The position numbers and the translations under genes are program-made. The notes below the pieces were generated by a model that worked only from the letters and a program-made list of their open reading frames with translations, did no database searches and was not told the origin of the DNA. From Bacillota bacterium (lineage in GTDB: Bacteria > Bacillota > Clostridia > Acetivibrionales > DSM-1351), in the NCBI GenBank assembly GCA_023415305.1, contig JAEZKZ010000040.1:13179-77178 (forward strand): a stretch of DNA of 64,000 bases, read 5' to 3'. Positions 16,451-25,381 of this stretch are shown in pieces. Each line of letters starts with the position of its first letter. Within the stretch, counting starts at the first letter, position 1.

Positions 16451-17719
16451 ATGCGTATAACAAACAATATGATGATTTCAAACTTAATGAGGAATCTCGG
16501 CAAGAATACCGAGAGATTAAGCAAATATCAAAATCAGCTGGACAGCGGTAAGAAAATATCCGTTCCGTCAGATGACCCTGTAGTAGCAGCTAGGGCTCTG
16601 AAGCTCAGAACAGATGTAGCCAAGGTTGAGCAGTACCAGAAAAATATCGGCGATGCTAGATCCTGGCTGGATGCAACAGATGTTGCCTTAGGTAAAATTG
16701 GAGATGTTATGCAGAAGGCCAGAGAACTTATGGTTCAAGCTTCTAATGGAACAAACACATCTGAGGAAACTCAAAAAATCGGGCTGGAACTTAAACAATT
16801 AAGAACTCAGGTGGTTCATCTTTCAAATTCAACATACGCCGGAAGGTATTTATTTTCAGGCTTTAAGACTGATCAAAAGCTTATGAACGACGATGAAAAT
16901 GACCCGGGCTTCGGCAATTTCATGGTTAACGTCAATACGGTCGGAGAAAGAATTAAATACGAAATAGGAGTCGGGGATAGTATTAATATAAATATTGCCG
17001 GCGGCGATTTATTTAATTACGGCGGTGATACATATAATCCCGGAAGTGGAGTATGGACTTTTAAGATTGATGATATAAAATATCCATTAACCATTGCTGC
17101 AGACGACTTAAACCTCACGGTAAATGGAACACCTATCTCTGCAAATATTGGTGCAGGTCCCTATAATAATGTGTCAGAGCTGACTGCAGCAATAGAGGGG
17201 TCGGTTAACGGACTTTTGATTGCTCCGGATGGGATTGAAGTATCAATAGAGAATAATAGAATTGAGTTTAAAACTACGACCAAGAGTGCAACATCTTCTA
17301 TTACCTTAAACGGTTCTCTGGGAGGTTTTCTGACAGGACTAAACGCAACTCAGACGGTTCAAAATTCCGGAGCTGTGGGAGATACACCTGCAATGGTCAA
17401 AATGTTTAATGAGATCGTTGCATGCATGGATGCAGGAGATTACGAGGGAATCAGTGACAGACTGAGTACTATGGATGTTCAGATTGGTAATGTATTAAGG
17501 TGCAGGGCAGATATCGGTGCGAGACAGAACAGAGTTGATTTGACAGATGACAGAATGAGTAATGATTTGGTCAACTTTACAGACTTAATGAGTAAAAACG
17601 AGGATGTAGATGTTGCTGAGACCATTATGAACCTGAAAAATGAGGAAAATGTCTATCAGGCTTCTCTTGCCGGAGGAGCCAGAATAATCCAGCAGACTCT
17701 TGTTGATTTTTTAAGATAG
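16451..17719 (+). CDS. flgL: Flagellar hook-associated protein FlgL
   Basis: 422 residues. The N-terminus MRITNNMMISNLMRNL with YQNQLDSGKKISVPSDDP and the C-terminus AETIMNLKNEENVYQASLAG are typical of FlgL, the second junction protein between FlgK and filament. The middle third (about 165-310) is variable and rich in Gly, Asn and Thr. The ATG at 16451 is preceded by GGAGG; the frame open from 16424 is not conserved. It follows the two flgK genes, so the full junction set is in one operon. Confidence 0.93.
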   Translation: MRITNNMMISNLMRNLGKNTERLSKYQNQLDSGKKISVPSDDPVVAARALKLRTDVAKVEQYQKNIGDARSWLDATDVALGKIGDVMQKARELMVQASNGTNTSEETQKIGLELKQLRTQVVHLSNSTYAGRYLFSGFKTDQKLMNDDENDPGFGNFMVNVNTVGERIKYEIGVGDSININIAGGDLFNYGGDTYNPGSGVWTFKIDDIKYPLTIAADDLNLTVNGTPISANIGAGPYNNVSELTAAIEGSVNGLLIAPDGIEVSIENNRIEFKTTTKSATSSITLNGSLGGFLTGLNATQTVQNSGAVGDTPAMVKMFNEIVACMDAGDYEGISDRLSTMDVQIGNVLRCRADIGARQNRVDLTDDRMSNDLVNFTDLMSKNEDVDVAETIMNLKNEENVYQASLAGGARIIQQTLVDFLR

Positions 17720-17759
17720 AATTTTAAATTACTTTATTAGAATTATATAATTTATTGTA

Positions 17760-17812
17760 GGCAATCAACTATTATCTACCTATATCTACTGAAAGAAAAT
17801 AGTTAATTGCTG
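17760..17812 (+). other. Inverted repeat after flgL
   Basis: GCAATCAACTATT (about 17761-17773) pairs with AATAGTTAATTGC (about 17800-17812). No T run follows, so a strong terminator is unlikely; it may stabilise the 3' end of the flgL message. Confidence 0.4.
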
Positions 17813-17890
17813 CGGGTAGACCAGGACGGTAACTTGCAAGCTGACCTTCTTATGAGATAATCAGCAGTAATTGTACAAGGATGTGAAAAA

Positions 17891-18472
17891 ATGGGTCTTT
17901 CTATAAGAACTACTCCGGCCCAACTCGAGATTAACACCTATCCCGCGGGGCTGAAATATAACATTAAAGAAGCAGAGCTGAGTATTCGGCAAAAACAGCC
18001 ATTGATAGAAATCAAGACTGAAATGCCTGTTGTGCTTATTGACCAATATCAATGCTTTGCCGAAGCAGGGTTGAAGAATAATGCTGATATAATGAAGGAA
18101 CAGGCCCAAAAAGGCTATAATTGTGTTCTTAAGTTTATAGCTAAAAAGGCCCAGGACGGCGATGCCATGAAACGTATCGGCCACAAGGCCAATATAATGA
18201 TTGACATAGCAAAGAGAAGTGCCATAAAAAAGTACGACTTTAATGTAGGTTTTATCCCAAAGTCAAGACCGGAGTTTGATTTAAAGGGCGGGACTGTGGA
18301 TCTTGAAGCAGAATTCAGAAATAATTTAGGTGAAATAAATGGTGTCACCTGTGGTTACAAACCCGGCGATGTGCAATTTAATTATATACCTGGGAAAGTG
18401 GATATCAGGATGAAATCCTATGGATCAATAAATATTACTTATACCGGAGAGAACGTGGATCAATATATTTAA
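17891..18472 (+). CDS. DUF6470 (YviE-like) flagellar operon protein
   Basis: 193 residues. The opening SIRTTPAQLEINTYPAGL and the phrase PLIEIKTEMPVVLIDQYQCF are the DUF6470/YviE pattern, found between flgL and fliW in Bacillus and clostridia. No catalytic motif and no membrane segment are seen; the C-terminal half looks like beta-strands (GYKPGDVQFNYIPGKVDI). Function is unknown; its fixed place suggests a structural or regulatory task in late flagellar assembly. It is followed by a terminator. Confidence 0.85.
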   Translation: MGLSIRTTPAQLEINTYPAGLKYNIKEAELSIRQKQPLIEIKTEMPVVLIDQYQCFAEAGLKNNADIMKEQAQKGYNCVLKFIAKKAQDGDAMKRIGHKANIMIDIAKRSAIKKYDFNVGFIPKSRPEFDLKGGTVDLEAEFRNNLGEINGVTCGYKPGDVQFNYIPGKVDIRMKSYGSINITYTGENVDQYI

Positions 18473-18539
18473 TAGATAAATTATAGGTAAGTTCTTATGA
18501 TGATTGATGACTTTATCATTAGAAATATAATAAAATAAC

Positions 18540-18584
18540 AGCCTTATTGTGCAATATAAAATTGCGGAGTTAAGGCTATTTTTA
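18540..18584 (+). terminator. Rho-independent terminator after the flgM-DUF6470 operon
   Basis: AGCCTTAT pairs with TTAAGGCT (one wobble), with an inner TGCAAT/ATTGC stem, and the ATTTTTATT tail follows. Confidence 0.75.
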
Positions 18585-18836
18585 TTCCATACCGGTTATA
18601 ATTAAACTTGTTATAGTATAGTAAAAAATATAGAGAAATATGTTATACCATAAAGGATAATTGAATTCTATGATTAACAGAAGTATGTTAAAATTGTTTT
18701 AGACAATTATTTGTATTTAAGTTAATCGTTTCATCAAACTTATGTAGAACTGTTCTTTTTAAAATACTTGGCTTGTTTGATAGATGTATAATCACTTGTT
18801 GATACCTGTCATACAAGCGGAAATGGAGTTTGGACT
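18585..18836 (+). other. fliW leader region
   Basis: AT-rich, no gene. TATAAT at 18787-18792 could be a -10 element, but no clear -35 stands 17 bases upstream. GGAG precedes the fliW ATG. Confidence 0.35.
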
Positions 18837-19283
18837 ATGATATTAGAAACAAAGCACTTTGGCCAAATAGAATTGGACGAGGACAAAATACTGGATTTTG
18901 AAGAAGGAATATTAGGGTTTGAAGATGAAAAGAAGTTTGGACTTATCCCGAATGAAGATCCCGAATCACCTTTTTGCTGGATTCAAGCGATCGGCAACGC
19001 TGATCTGGCATTTGCCCTTGTTGACCCGTTTTTAATAAAAAAGGACTATGATTTTGAACTGAATGAGGAGTTTGTTACAGCTCTGGAGATTGACAACCCC
19101 TCTCAAGTAATGGTTTTTGCTATTGTTGTAGTTCCCGAGGACATAAAAAATATTAGTATGAATTTAAAGGCTCCAATAGTTATTAATAAGGAAAATAAAA
19201 AAGCGGCACAGGTTATTCTTGAAACAGATAAATATACGGTAAGGCACTTTATTATGGACGAGCTCCAGAAACAGGAGGTGTAG
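18837..19283 (+). CDS. fliW: Flagellar assembly factor FliW
   Basis: 148 residues, the usual length. Motifs include LDFEEGILGFEDEKKFGLIP, FCWIQAIGNADLAFALVDP and the ending TVRHFIMDELQ. FliW binds flagellin in the cytoplasm and, when free, binds CsrA and blocks its repression of hag translation, which forms a homeostatic loop. It overlaps the csrA ribosome site and is 2 bases from csrA, so the two are co-translated. The target hag follows directly. Confidence 0.95.
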   Translation: MILETKHFGQIELDEDKILDFEEGILGFEDEKKFGLIPNEDPESPFCWIQAIGNADLAFALVDPFLIKKDYDFELNEEFVTALEIDNPSQVMVFAIVVVPEDIKNISMNLKAPIVINKENKKAAQVILETDKYTVRHFIMDELQKQEV

Positions 19284-19285
19284 CC

Positions 19286-19510
19286 ATGCTGGTACTTTCA
19301 AGAAAAAAAGGTCAAGGTATAATGCTAGGTGATAATATTGAACTTACTATCATTGAAATACAAGGCGACCAGGTAAGGATAGGGATAAATGCACCTAAGA
19401 ATGTGCCCATATACAGAAAAGAGATATTCCTTGAGATACAGGAGGAGAATAAGAAAGCAGCAAATGTTGGAGTAGTGGATTTGGGGGCTTTATTGAAGAA
19501 AAAAGAATAA
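19286..19510 (+). CDS. csrA: Carbon storage/translation regulator CsrA
   Basis: 74 residues. The core MLVLSRKKGQGIMLGDNIEL and VRIGINAPKNVPIYRKEI contains the RNA-binding Arg near residue 6 and the IYRKEI strand. CsrA is a small dimer that binds GGA motifs in RNA loops. AGGAGG lies in the last codons of fliW. In Bacillus it represses hag; the hag leader in this window has matching sites, supporting the same role. Confidence 0.96.
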   Translation: MLVLSRKKGQGIMLGDNIELTIIEIQGDQVRIGINAPKNVPIYRKEIFLEIQEENKKAANVGVVDLGALLKKKE

Positions 19511-19628
19511 TCGTGGAAATATAGATAAGTAAATGAGTACTCCATAAAAGCGATATCACATTTTTTGGTAAAATTAATAAAATATTCGATAAAAAACAAT
19601 AATTTTTTGTTGTTTTTTATTTTTTTCT

Positions 19629-19656
19629 CTAAAGTATTTACAGAAAAGTACGATAT
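19629..19656 (+). promoter_or_regulatory. Sigma-D promoter of the flagellin gene
   Basis: CTAAA at 19629-19633, then 15 bases, then TACGATAT at 19649-19656, close to the TAAA-N15-GCCGATAA consensus. It lies about 120 bases before the hag start, leaving a leader that carries the CsrA sites. Confidence 0.8.
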
Positions 19657-19728
19657 ATTTATCAAGTAGGAAAGTACAGATACCTTATACCGGCCGGATA
19701 AAGTGCAAGGCTTGGCCTACATACCATG

Positions 19729-19770
19729 CGGGAAAGGACTCCCGTAAGTAAAATAAAAAATCATGGAGGA
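19729..19770 (+). promoter_or_regulatory. CsrA-binding leader of hag (two GGA sites)
   Basis: A hairpin with CGGGA/TCCCG arms (19729-19733, 19740-19744) displays GGA in its AAGGAC loop, the classical high-affinity CsrA site. A second GGA lies within the Shine-Dalgarno ATGGAGGAT (19763-19771). The arrangement mirrors BS1 and BS2 of Bacillus subtilis hag, where CsrA bound across both blocks ribosomes and FliW relieves it. Confidence 0.75.
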
Positions 19771-19778
19771 TTTTTATT

Positions 19779-20987
19779 ATGAGAATTAATCACAACATCG
19801 CAAGTATGAACACCAACAGATCATTAGGTGTTAACAGAGGAAACACTCAGAAGTCACTTGAAAAATTGTCATCAGGTCTTAGAATCAACAAAGCTGGAGA
19901 CGATGCGGCAGGTTTGGCAATATCTGAAAAGATGAGAGGTCAGATCAGAGGTTTGGATCAGGCATCAAGAAACTCACAGGACAGTATTTCAATGATACAG
20001 ACTGCTGAAGGTGCTTTGAATGAAACTCACTCAATTCTTCAAAGAATGAGAGAACTTTCAGTTCAGTCAGCAAATGATACTAATACAGATGCTGATAGAA
20101 AAGAACTTCAGGCAGAAGTTAAGCAGCTTATCAGTGAACTTGACAGAATAGGAAATACTACAGAGTTCAACACAAAGAAATTACTTGATGGTAGTGCTAT
20201 AGGTGTTAAAGAAAAGGTTAATGGAACTTTAAGTATTAACAATAACTCAAGCATTGTAATGTCATCTGCAACAGCAGCACAAGCTATAGCAGCAGACGCT
20301 TCAAAATACAATGGTTCTGTTACAATTGTAAGAGTTGCACAGAAATTTGCTAATGGAGCTGTATCTGCTGGTACGGACTTTAGGATTATAACAAAGAGTG
20401 GCGGTCAAGTATCAGCAGACTTAGCTGGTAAATACCTATCTGTTACTGCAGCGGATACTCTTACTATTTCTGCTGGTAGTAACCTTCTTTCAGCAGGTGC
20501 TACAATATCGGCTAAGTCACTTTCAACTATGAAGGTTGGAGAAAGCATAACTCTTGTGTTTGGAGAGACAAAGTCAGCTACTAGCGATCTCAACAATTCT
20601 ATAATGGCTCAAATCGGAGCTAACTCTGGTCAGACAATGTTTATATCAATGGATGACATGAGAGCTAAGGCTATAGGTGTTGATACACTTGATATTTCGA
20701 CTAAGTGGGGCGGAGCTAACGCAATTGAAACAGTTAACAACGCTATTTCTCAAGTATCACATCAGAGATCTGCTCTTGGTGCAATTCAGAACAGACTTGA
20801 ACACACTATCAACAACTTGGATACAGCTTCTGAGAACCTACAGGCTTCTGAATCACGTATCCGTGACGTAGATATGGCTAAGGAAATGACTGAGTTTACA
20901 AAGAACAATATTTTAACTCAAGCAGCACAGGCCATGCTTGCTCAGGCAAATCAACAGCCACAGAGCGTACTACAATTACTTCAATAA
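19779..20987 (+). CDS. hag: Flagellin
   Basis: 402 residues. Conserved D0/D1 ends: MRINHNIASMNTNRSLGVN with LSSGLRINKAGDDAAGLAIS at the start, and ESRIRDVDMAKEMTEFTKNN with ILTQAAQAMLAQANQQPQSV at the end. The middle (about 135-295) is variable and rich in Ser, Thr and Ala, a suitable target for O-linked sugars. It assembles the filament outside the cell via the flagellar export gate. Codon use is more optimised than in the neighbours, as for a highly expressed gene. It has a sigma-D promoter, CsrA control and its own terminator. Confidence 0.97.
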   Translation: MRINHNIASMNTNRSLGVNRGNTQKSLEKLSSGLRINKAGDDAAGLAISEKMRGQIRGLDQASRNSQDSISMIQTAEGALNETHSILQRMRELSVQSANDTNTDADRKELQAEVKQLISELDRIGNTTEFNTKKLLDGSAIGVKEKVNGTLSINNNSSIVMSSATAAQAIAADASKYNGSVTIVRVAQKFANGAVSAGTDFRIITKSGGQVSADLAGKYLSVTAADTLTISAGSNLLSAGATISAKSLSTMKVGESITLVFGETKSATSDLNNSIMAQIGANSGQTMFISMDDMRAKAIGVDTLDISTKWGGANAIETVNNAISQVSHQRSALGAIQNRLEHTINNLDTASENLQASESRIRDVDMAKEMTEFTKNNILTQAAQAMLAQANQQPQSVLQLLQ

Positions 20988-21000
20988 TTTATAGCTCTAG

Positions 21001-21034
21001 AAAAGAGGCATTGGCTTAGGCCTATGCCTCTTTA
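21001..21034 (+). terminator. Rho-independent terminator after hag
   Basis: AAAGAGGCAT pairs with ATGCCTCTTT around a TGGCTTAGGCCT loop; T residues follow. Confidence 0.85.
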
Positions 21035-21066
21035 ATTATTAGCTCAACTTAAAAACGGGGGATTTT

Positions 21067-22848
21067 ATGGGACAAATAAAATTAAGCAAAATACAAGAGC
21101 TTGTTTGGAATGTAGAGACATTAACAGGTAGGGAAGAAGTAAATAGCTTAAAATACTTAACTACCAGTAGTGTTAATAGCTCTAAAGAAATTCAGCTAGT
21201 TATTGAGAAAATTGATTTTAATTACCATAAAAACTTTGTTATTTTTGGGATTCAGAACATAAAACTAATTTCTGAAATATACAAAAGAAAAACTGCCTTT
21301 AGTACGATGATAATTATAGAAATAACTGAAGAGGATACACGAAGTATCTATTTGGATGGTGAAGAGAATCAATTAGGCTTTTTAGAAGATAAAAGAGTCT
21401 CTTTAATCATTGGCTGTGAGAACCAGCTTGGAAGGCAACTCGATATAGCCTTTAATGACATACTAAAATTGTATAACCTAAGAAATACTGAAATATTATC
21501 TATGCCTTATGTCAAATCAAAATATCCGGGGCAACTAAGAAATATCTTAGATATGTTATTTGAAAGAGTGCATACATCTATACACTCATATGGAAATGAT
21601 ATAGAAGATATATTAATTGGCATGGACAATTATGTAAATAACTGGCATCATGTCTTTAGGGGCTTGGATTGTAAATTCTTTGAGAATAGATATAATAGTA
21701 AACCTGCCATTATTGTGGGTGCAGGGCCTTCGTTGGATAAAAATATAGATTTTCTACAACAGGCTAAGGGAAAGGCTCTTATTCTTAGTGTTGATGGAGC
21801 GATGAATTCACTTATGAATAAGGAGATTATCCCTGATGTAGTATCATCTATCGAAAGAGTAGAATTAACAGCGAATTTTTATAAGAAAAAAGAAATACCT
21901 AATGACGTTATATATGTAGGACCAAATGTTGTATTGGGTAATATTTTTGAAAAGTTTAGCAGAATTATTTTTACAGGAAGATATGGTGATGCACTTTTCC
22001 GAAAATTTAATGAAAGTATAGGTTTTACAAATATTAATATTGGTATAAATGTATCGCATGTGCTTATTGCCTTTGCCAGACATTTAGGCTGCAATCCTAT
22101 AATATTTACTGGTCTTGACCTTGCATATACTAATGGTAAAACCCATACGGAGAGGTTCTCTGAGAATTTTGATCAAAGTTTTATGAATAATTATAAGCAA
22201 AATGTTGTATACGTAAAAGGCCAAAATGGGGAAAGGTTAGAATCCTTTGAACATTTCAAGCATACGAAATCTTGGATTGAGAGTATGATTGCTGAAGATA
22301 AAGAAGCTATGTTTATTAATGCTACAGAAGGAGGAGCAAATATAGAAGGAGCTGTAAATATGAAGTTGTCTGATGTTATTTCTTCATATTGCTTAGAAGC
22401 TATTCCTGAATTAAAGGAAGTTTACGATAAAGCCAGGGAACAACAAAAATACGATAAAGAAGATTTAACAAATAAGGCAATAAAGTTTTTCACTGACCTC
22501 AATGAATTTTATGAGAACCTTATCTCAGAGTCCCAGGCATATTATGATAAACTTCTAGGAAGTAGGAAAGCTGGCAGATTAGAGCTAATGGAAAGTCAAC
22601 GTTTATCGATGGATAAGATACTTAACAAAAACTGGTCAGGTAGATTTATTGTTCAATCAATTACTATTGCCTACAATAGAGATATTCATTCACTTCCAAT
22701 GTATCTTGAGAAAGAAGATGAAAAGAGGATGCTCGAATTAAATTTAAACTATTATAAAACATTAAAAGCTGTTAGTAAGAAGATTATGGAAAGTATTGAT
22801 GCATATATACAAGTACTTAAATCCCATTTGAGTGATAAAAACATTTAA
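21067..22848 (+). CDS. maf: Motility accessory factor (Maf/DUF115) flagellin glycosyltransferase
   Basis: 593 residues. The central DUF115 (MptE-like) region has PAIIVGAGPSLDKNIDFL, LSVDGAMNSLMNKEIIPDVV, HLGCNPIIFTGLDLAYTNGKTH and an expected Gly-rich donor-site loop. The C-terminal ~170 residues are helical. Maf enzymes attach nonulosonic acids (pseudaminic or legionaminic type) to Ser/Thr of flagellin in the cytoplasm before export. It sits between hag and a nine-gene nonulosonate pathway, which supports that role. GGGGG lies 9 bases before the ATG. Confidence 0.9.
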   Translation: MGQIKLSKIQELVWNVETLTGREEVNSLKYLTTSSVNSSKEIQLVIEKIDFNYHKNFVIFGIQNIKLISEIYKRKTAFSTMIIIEITEEDTRSIYLDGEENQLGFLEDKRVSLIIGCENQLGRQLDIAFNDILKLYNLRNTEILSMPYVKSKYPGQLRNILDMLFERVHTSIHSYGNDIEDILIGMDNYVNNWHHVFRGLDCKFFENRYNSKPAIIVGAGPSLDKNIDFLQQAKGKALILSVDGAMNSLMNKEIIPDVVSSIERVELTANFYKKKEIPNDVIYVGPNVVLGNIFEKFSRIIFTGRYGDALFRKFNESIGFTNINIGINVSHVLIAFARHLGCNPIIFTGLDLAYTNGKTHTERFSENFDQSFMNNYKQNVVYVKGQNGERLESFEHFKHTKSWIESMIAEDKEAMFINATEGGANIEGAVNMKLSDVISSYCLEAIPELKEVYDKAREQQKYDKEDLTNKAIKFFTDLNEFYENLISESQAYYDKLLGSRKAGRLELMESQRLSMDKILNKNWSGRFIVQSITIAYNRDIHSLPMYLEKEDEKRMLELNLNYYKTLKAVSKKIMESIDAYIQVLKSHLSDKNI

Positions 22849-22860
22849 TAGAGGTATAAA

Positions 22861-23148
22861 ATGGATATAATTAATAAGATAGAGTCCTTTGCAGCTGATA
22901 TATACTTTAAGCTTCCAAATGAACTAAATCAGGATTTCGTAAATATTTGCCAACTTATAGCGAATTTTTTTGATGAGAATTTCTCCGAAAATCAAGAAAT
23001 AATTAGCCAAAAGAATAAACTTTTAACATTTCTACTACAGGCAATGGAAACAAAAGATTATATCAAAATGGCAGATGCGCTTCTATATACTTTAAAACCT
23101 GTAATTGAGGATCTAGTAAAATTGGAGCATTCTGACGTTATTAATTAG
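22861..23148 (+). CDS. Small helical protein in the glycosylation cluster
   Basis: 95 residues, predicted all-helical and acidic: MDIINKIESFAADIYFKLPN, then FFDENFSENQEIISQKNK and FLLQAMETKDYIKMADALL. There are no Cys, no membrane segment and no catalytic motif. It starts 12 bases after maf with AGAGG upstream, so it is probably co-transcribed. The fold resembles small chaperone-like helical bundles, but that is inference only. I do not recognise the family. Confidence 0.7.
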   Translation: MDIINKIESFAADIYFKLPNELNQDFVNICQLIANFFDENFSENQEIISQKNKLLTFLLQAMETKDYIKMADALLYTLKPVIEDLVKLEHSDVIN

Positions 23149-23200
23149 ACTTAGAAAATAATTACTTATTTATAGTATGATGTATTTAACGGAGATATAT

Positions 23201-24181
23201 ATGAAAAAGGTATTAGTAACTGGTGCTGATGGATTTATTGGGAGCCACCTGACTGAAAAGCTTGTTGAATTAGGTTATCAAGTTAAAGCATTTGTCTTTT
23301 ATAACTCATTCAATACCTGGGGATGGCTTGATACATTGCCTAAAAATGTTTTGAATAAAATTGAAATATTCTCAGGAGATATAAGAGATCCTAATGGAGT
23401 AAGAGAAGCTATGAAAGGTGTAGATATCGTTTTTCACCTGGCTGCATTAATCGCCATTCCGTTCAGTTATCATTCTCCTGACTCCTATGTGGATACAAAT
23501 ATAAAAGGAACATTAAACATTTTGCAGGCATCACGAGAATTAGGGATTGAAAGAGTATTAGTCACTTCGACTTCTGAGGTGTATGGGACAGCTCAGTATG
23601 TACCTATAGACGAGAAACATCCTTTTCAGGGACAATCTCCATATTCTGCAACAAAAATAGGAGCAGACAGGCTCGCTGAAAGTTTTTATAGAAGCTTTGA
23701 CTTGCCGGTCACTATAGTTAGGCCATTTAATACTTACGGGCCACGCCAGTCTGCTAGAGCTGTTATACCAACAATTATTACACAGTTGCTAAGTGGGCAA
23801 ACTGAAATAAAGTTGGGGTCACTAACGCCTACAAGAGACTTTAATTTCGTAAAGGATACCGCCAGTGCATTTATTGAGATATCGAAAGTCAATGACACAA
23901 TCGGCCAAGAGATAAATATTGCTACACAGGAAGAAATTTCGATTGGGCAGCTTGCCCAAGAGCTTATAGATCAAATTAACCCAAAGGCAAGAATACTTTG
24001 TGATGAACAACGTATTCGACCAGGGAAAAGTGAAGTTGAAAGATTATTAGGCAGTAATGAAAAAATAAAAAAGTTAACAAACTGGTCACCAAAATATACA
24101 TTCAAACAGGGGATATCTGAAACTATTGACTTTTTTAGGTATAATATTGATAAATACAAGGTAGATATTTATAATATATAG
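23201..24181 (+). CDS. legB: LegB-like NAD-dependent sugar-nucleotide 4,6-dehydratase
   Basis: 326 residues, extended SDR fold. VLVTGADGFIGSHLTEKL carries the NAD-binding Gly motif, TSTSEVYGTAQ and SPYSATKIGADRLAES hold the active-site Ser/Thr and Tyr-xxx-Lys, and VRPFNTYGPRQS follows as usual. In legionaminic acid synthesis LegB converts GDP-GlcNAc to the 4-keto-6-deoxy sugar. I start at ATG 23201 (GGAG upstream) because the Rossmann strand begins there, not at 23177. It is the first enzyme of the pathway and the first pathway gene here. Confidence 0.88.
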   Translation: MKKVLVTGADGFIGSHLTEKLVELGYQVKAFVFYNSFNTWGWLDTLPKNVLNKIEIFSGDIRDPNGVREAMKGVDIVFHLAALIAIPFSYHSPDSYVDTNIKGTLNILQASRELGIERVLVTSTSEVYGTAQYVPIDEKHPFQGQSPYSATKIGADRLAESFYRSFDLPVTIVRPFNTYGPRQSARAVIPTIITQLLSGQTEIKLGSLTPTRDFNFVKDTASAFIEISKVNDTIGQEINIATQEEISIGQLAQELIDQINPKARILCDEQRIRPGKSEVERLLGSNEKIKKLTNWSPKYTFKQGISETIDFFRYNIDKYKVDIYNI

Positions 24182-24202
24182 GAATTGTAAGAGGTATTTT
24201 TT

Positions 24203-25363
24203 ATGAGCAAATTTATTCCATTATCTGTACCCAATTTAAAGGGAAACGAACTAAAGTATATTACCGATGTAATTCAAAAGGAGTGGGTTTCAACAGGTGG
24301 AGAAATGATAAACCAATTTGAAGCTGCGTTGTCTGAATATTTAAATGTTGAAGCGACAACGGCATGTCAAAGTGGTACAGCAGGTATTCATCTTGCGTTA
24401 ATACTTTCAGGTGTCGGAAAAGACGATGAAGTAATCGTACCTACTCTAACTTTTATCGCAGCAGTAAACCCTGTTCGTTACTGTAATGCTGAGCCTGTTT
24501 TTATGGATTGCGATGAGTCACTTTGTATTGATCCGGTCAAATTAGAAGAATTTTGTTCTGAAAAATGTGAATTCATTGATAATAAATTAATTAATAAAGA
24601 TACACAACAACATATTAAAGCAATTGTTGTTGTGCATGTGTTCGGCAATATGGCTGATATGGATTCAATAATGAGGACAGCTGAAAAATACAATTTAAAA
24701 GTGATTGAAGATGCTACTGAAGCACTTGGTTCCTATTATAGAAGTGGTACTTATGAAGGTAAATTTGCCGGCACTATAGGAGATTATGGTGTTTTTTCTT
24801 TTAATGGCAACAAAATAATTACAACCGGCGGCGGAGGATTGGTTACTGCTAAAAATCCAAAAGACGTAAAACGCGCAAAATATCTTTCAACTCAAGCAAA
24901 AGATGACGAAATAAATTTTTTCCATAATGAAATTGGATACAATTATAGGATGACAAATCTTCAAGCGGCAATTGGAGTAGCACAACTTGAACAATTAGAA
25001 AATTTTATTAATATTAAAACAAAAAACTATATTTTGTATAGAAAAGAGTTTGAGAATATTAATGATATAAAGCTACTCCACTTTAGAGAAGAAATACGAC
25101 CCAATTATTGGTTTTACTCTATATTTCTTAATAAAGTTAAAAGAGATAGTTTAATTGAATATTTAATGAATAACAATATTCAAACTAGACCAGTTTGGGG
25201 ATTGATACATGAGCAAAGGCCATATAAAAAGTCTATGACATATAAAATTGAGAGGGCTGCAGGGTTTTACGACAGAATTGTAAATATACCTTGTAGTACT
25301 AATCTAAGTGAAGATCAAATTTACTATGTAATTGATAAAATAAAGAAATTTATAAATTATTAA
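24203..25363 (+). CDS. legC: LegC-like PLP-dependent sugar aminotransferase
   Basis: 386 residues, DegT/DnrJ/EryC1/StrS fold. The PLP-binding Lys is in FSFNGNKIITTGGGG (Lys204); TACQSGTAGIHLALILSG and IEDATEALGSYYRSG carry the other cofactor contacts. It would aminate the 4-keto product of LegB. The insertion EEFCSEKCEFIDNKLINKDT around residue 112-131 is longer than in many StrS enzymes and is typical of the LegC subgroup. It is 21 bases after legB. Confidence 0.9.
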   Translation: MSKFIPLSVPNLKGNELKYITDVIQKEWVSTGGEMINQFEAALSEYLNVEATTACQSGTAGIHLALILSGVGKDDEVIVPTLTFIAAVNPVRYCNAEPVFMDCDESLCIDPVKLEEFCSEKCEFIDNKLINKDTQQHIKAIVVVHVFGNMADMDSIMRTAEKYNLKVIEDATEALGSYYRSGTYEGKFAGTIGDYGVFSFNGNKIITTGGGGLVTAKNPKDVKRAKYLSTQAKDDEINFFHNEIGYNYRMTNLQAAIGVAQLEQLENFINIKTKNYILYRKEFENINDIKLLHFREEIRPNYWFYSIFLNKVKRDSLIEYLMNNNIQTRPVWGLIHEQRPYKKSMTYKIERAAGFYDRIVNIPCSTNLSEDQIYYVIDKIKKFINY

Positions 25364-25381
25364 TAAGGGTGTGCATAATTT

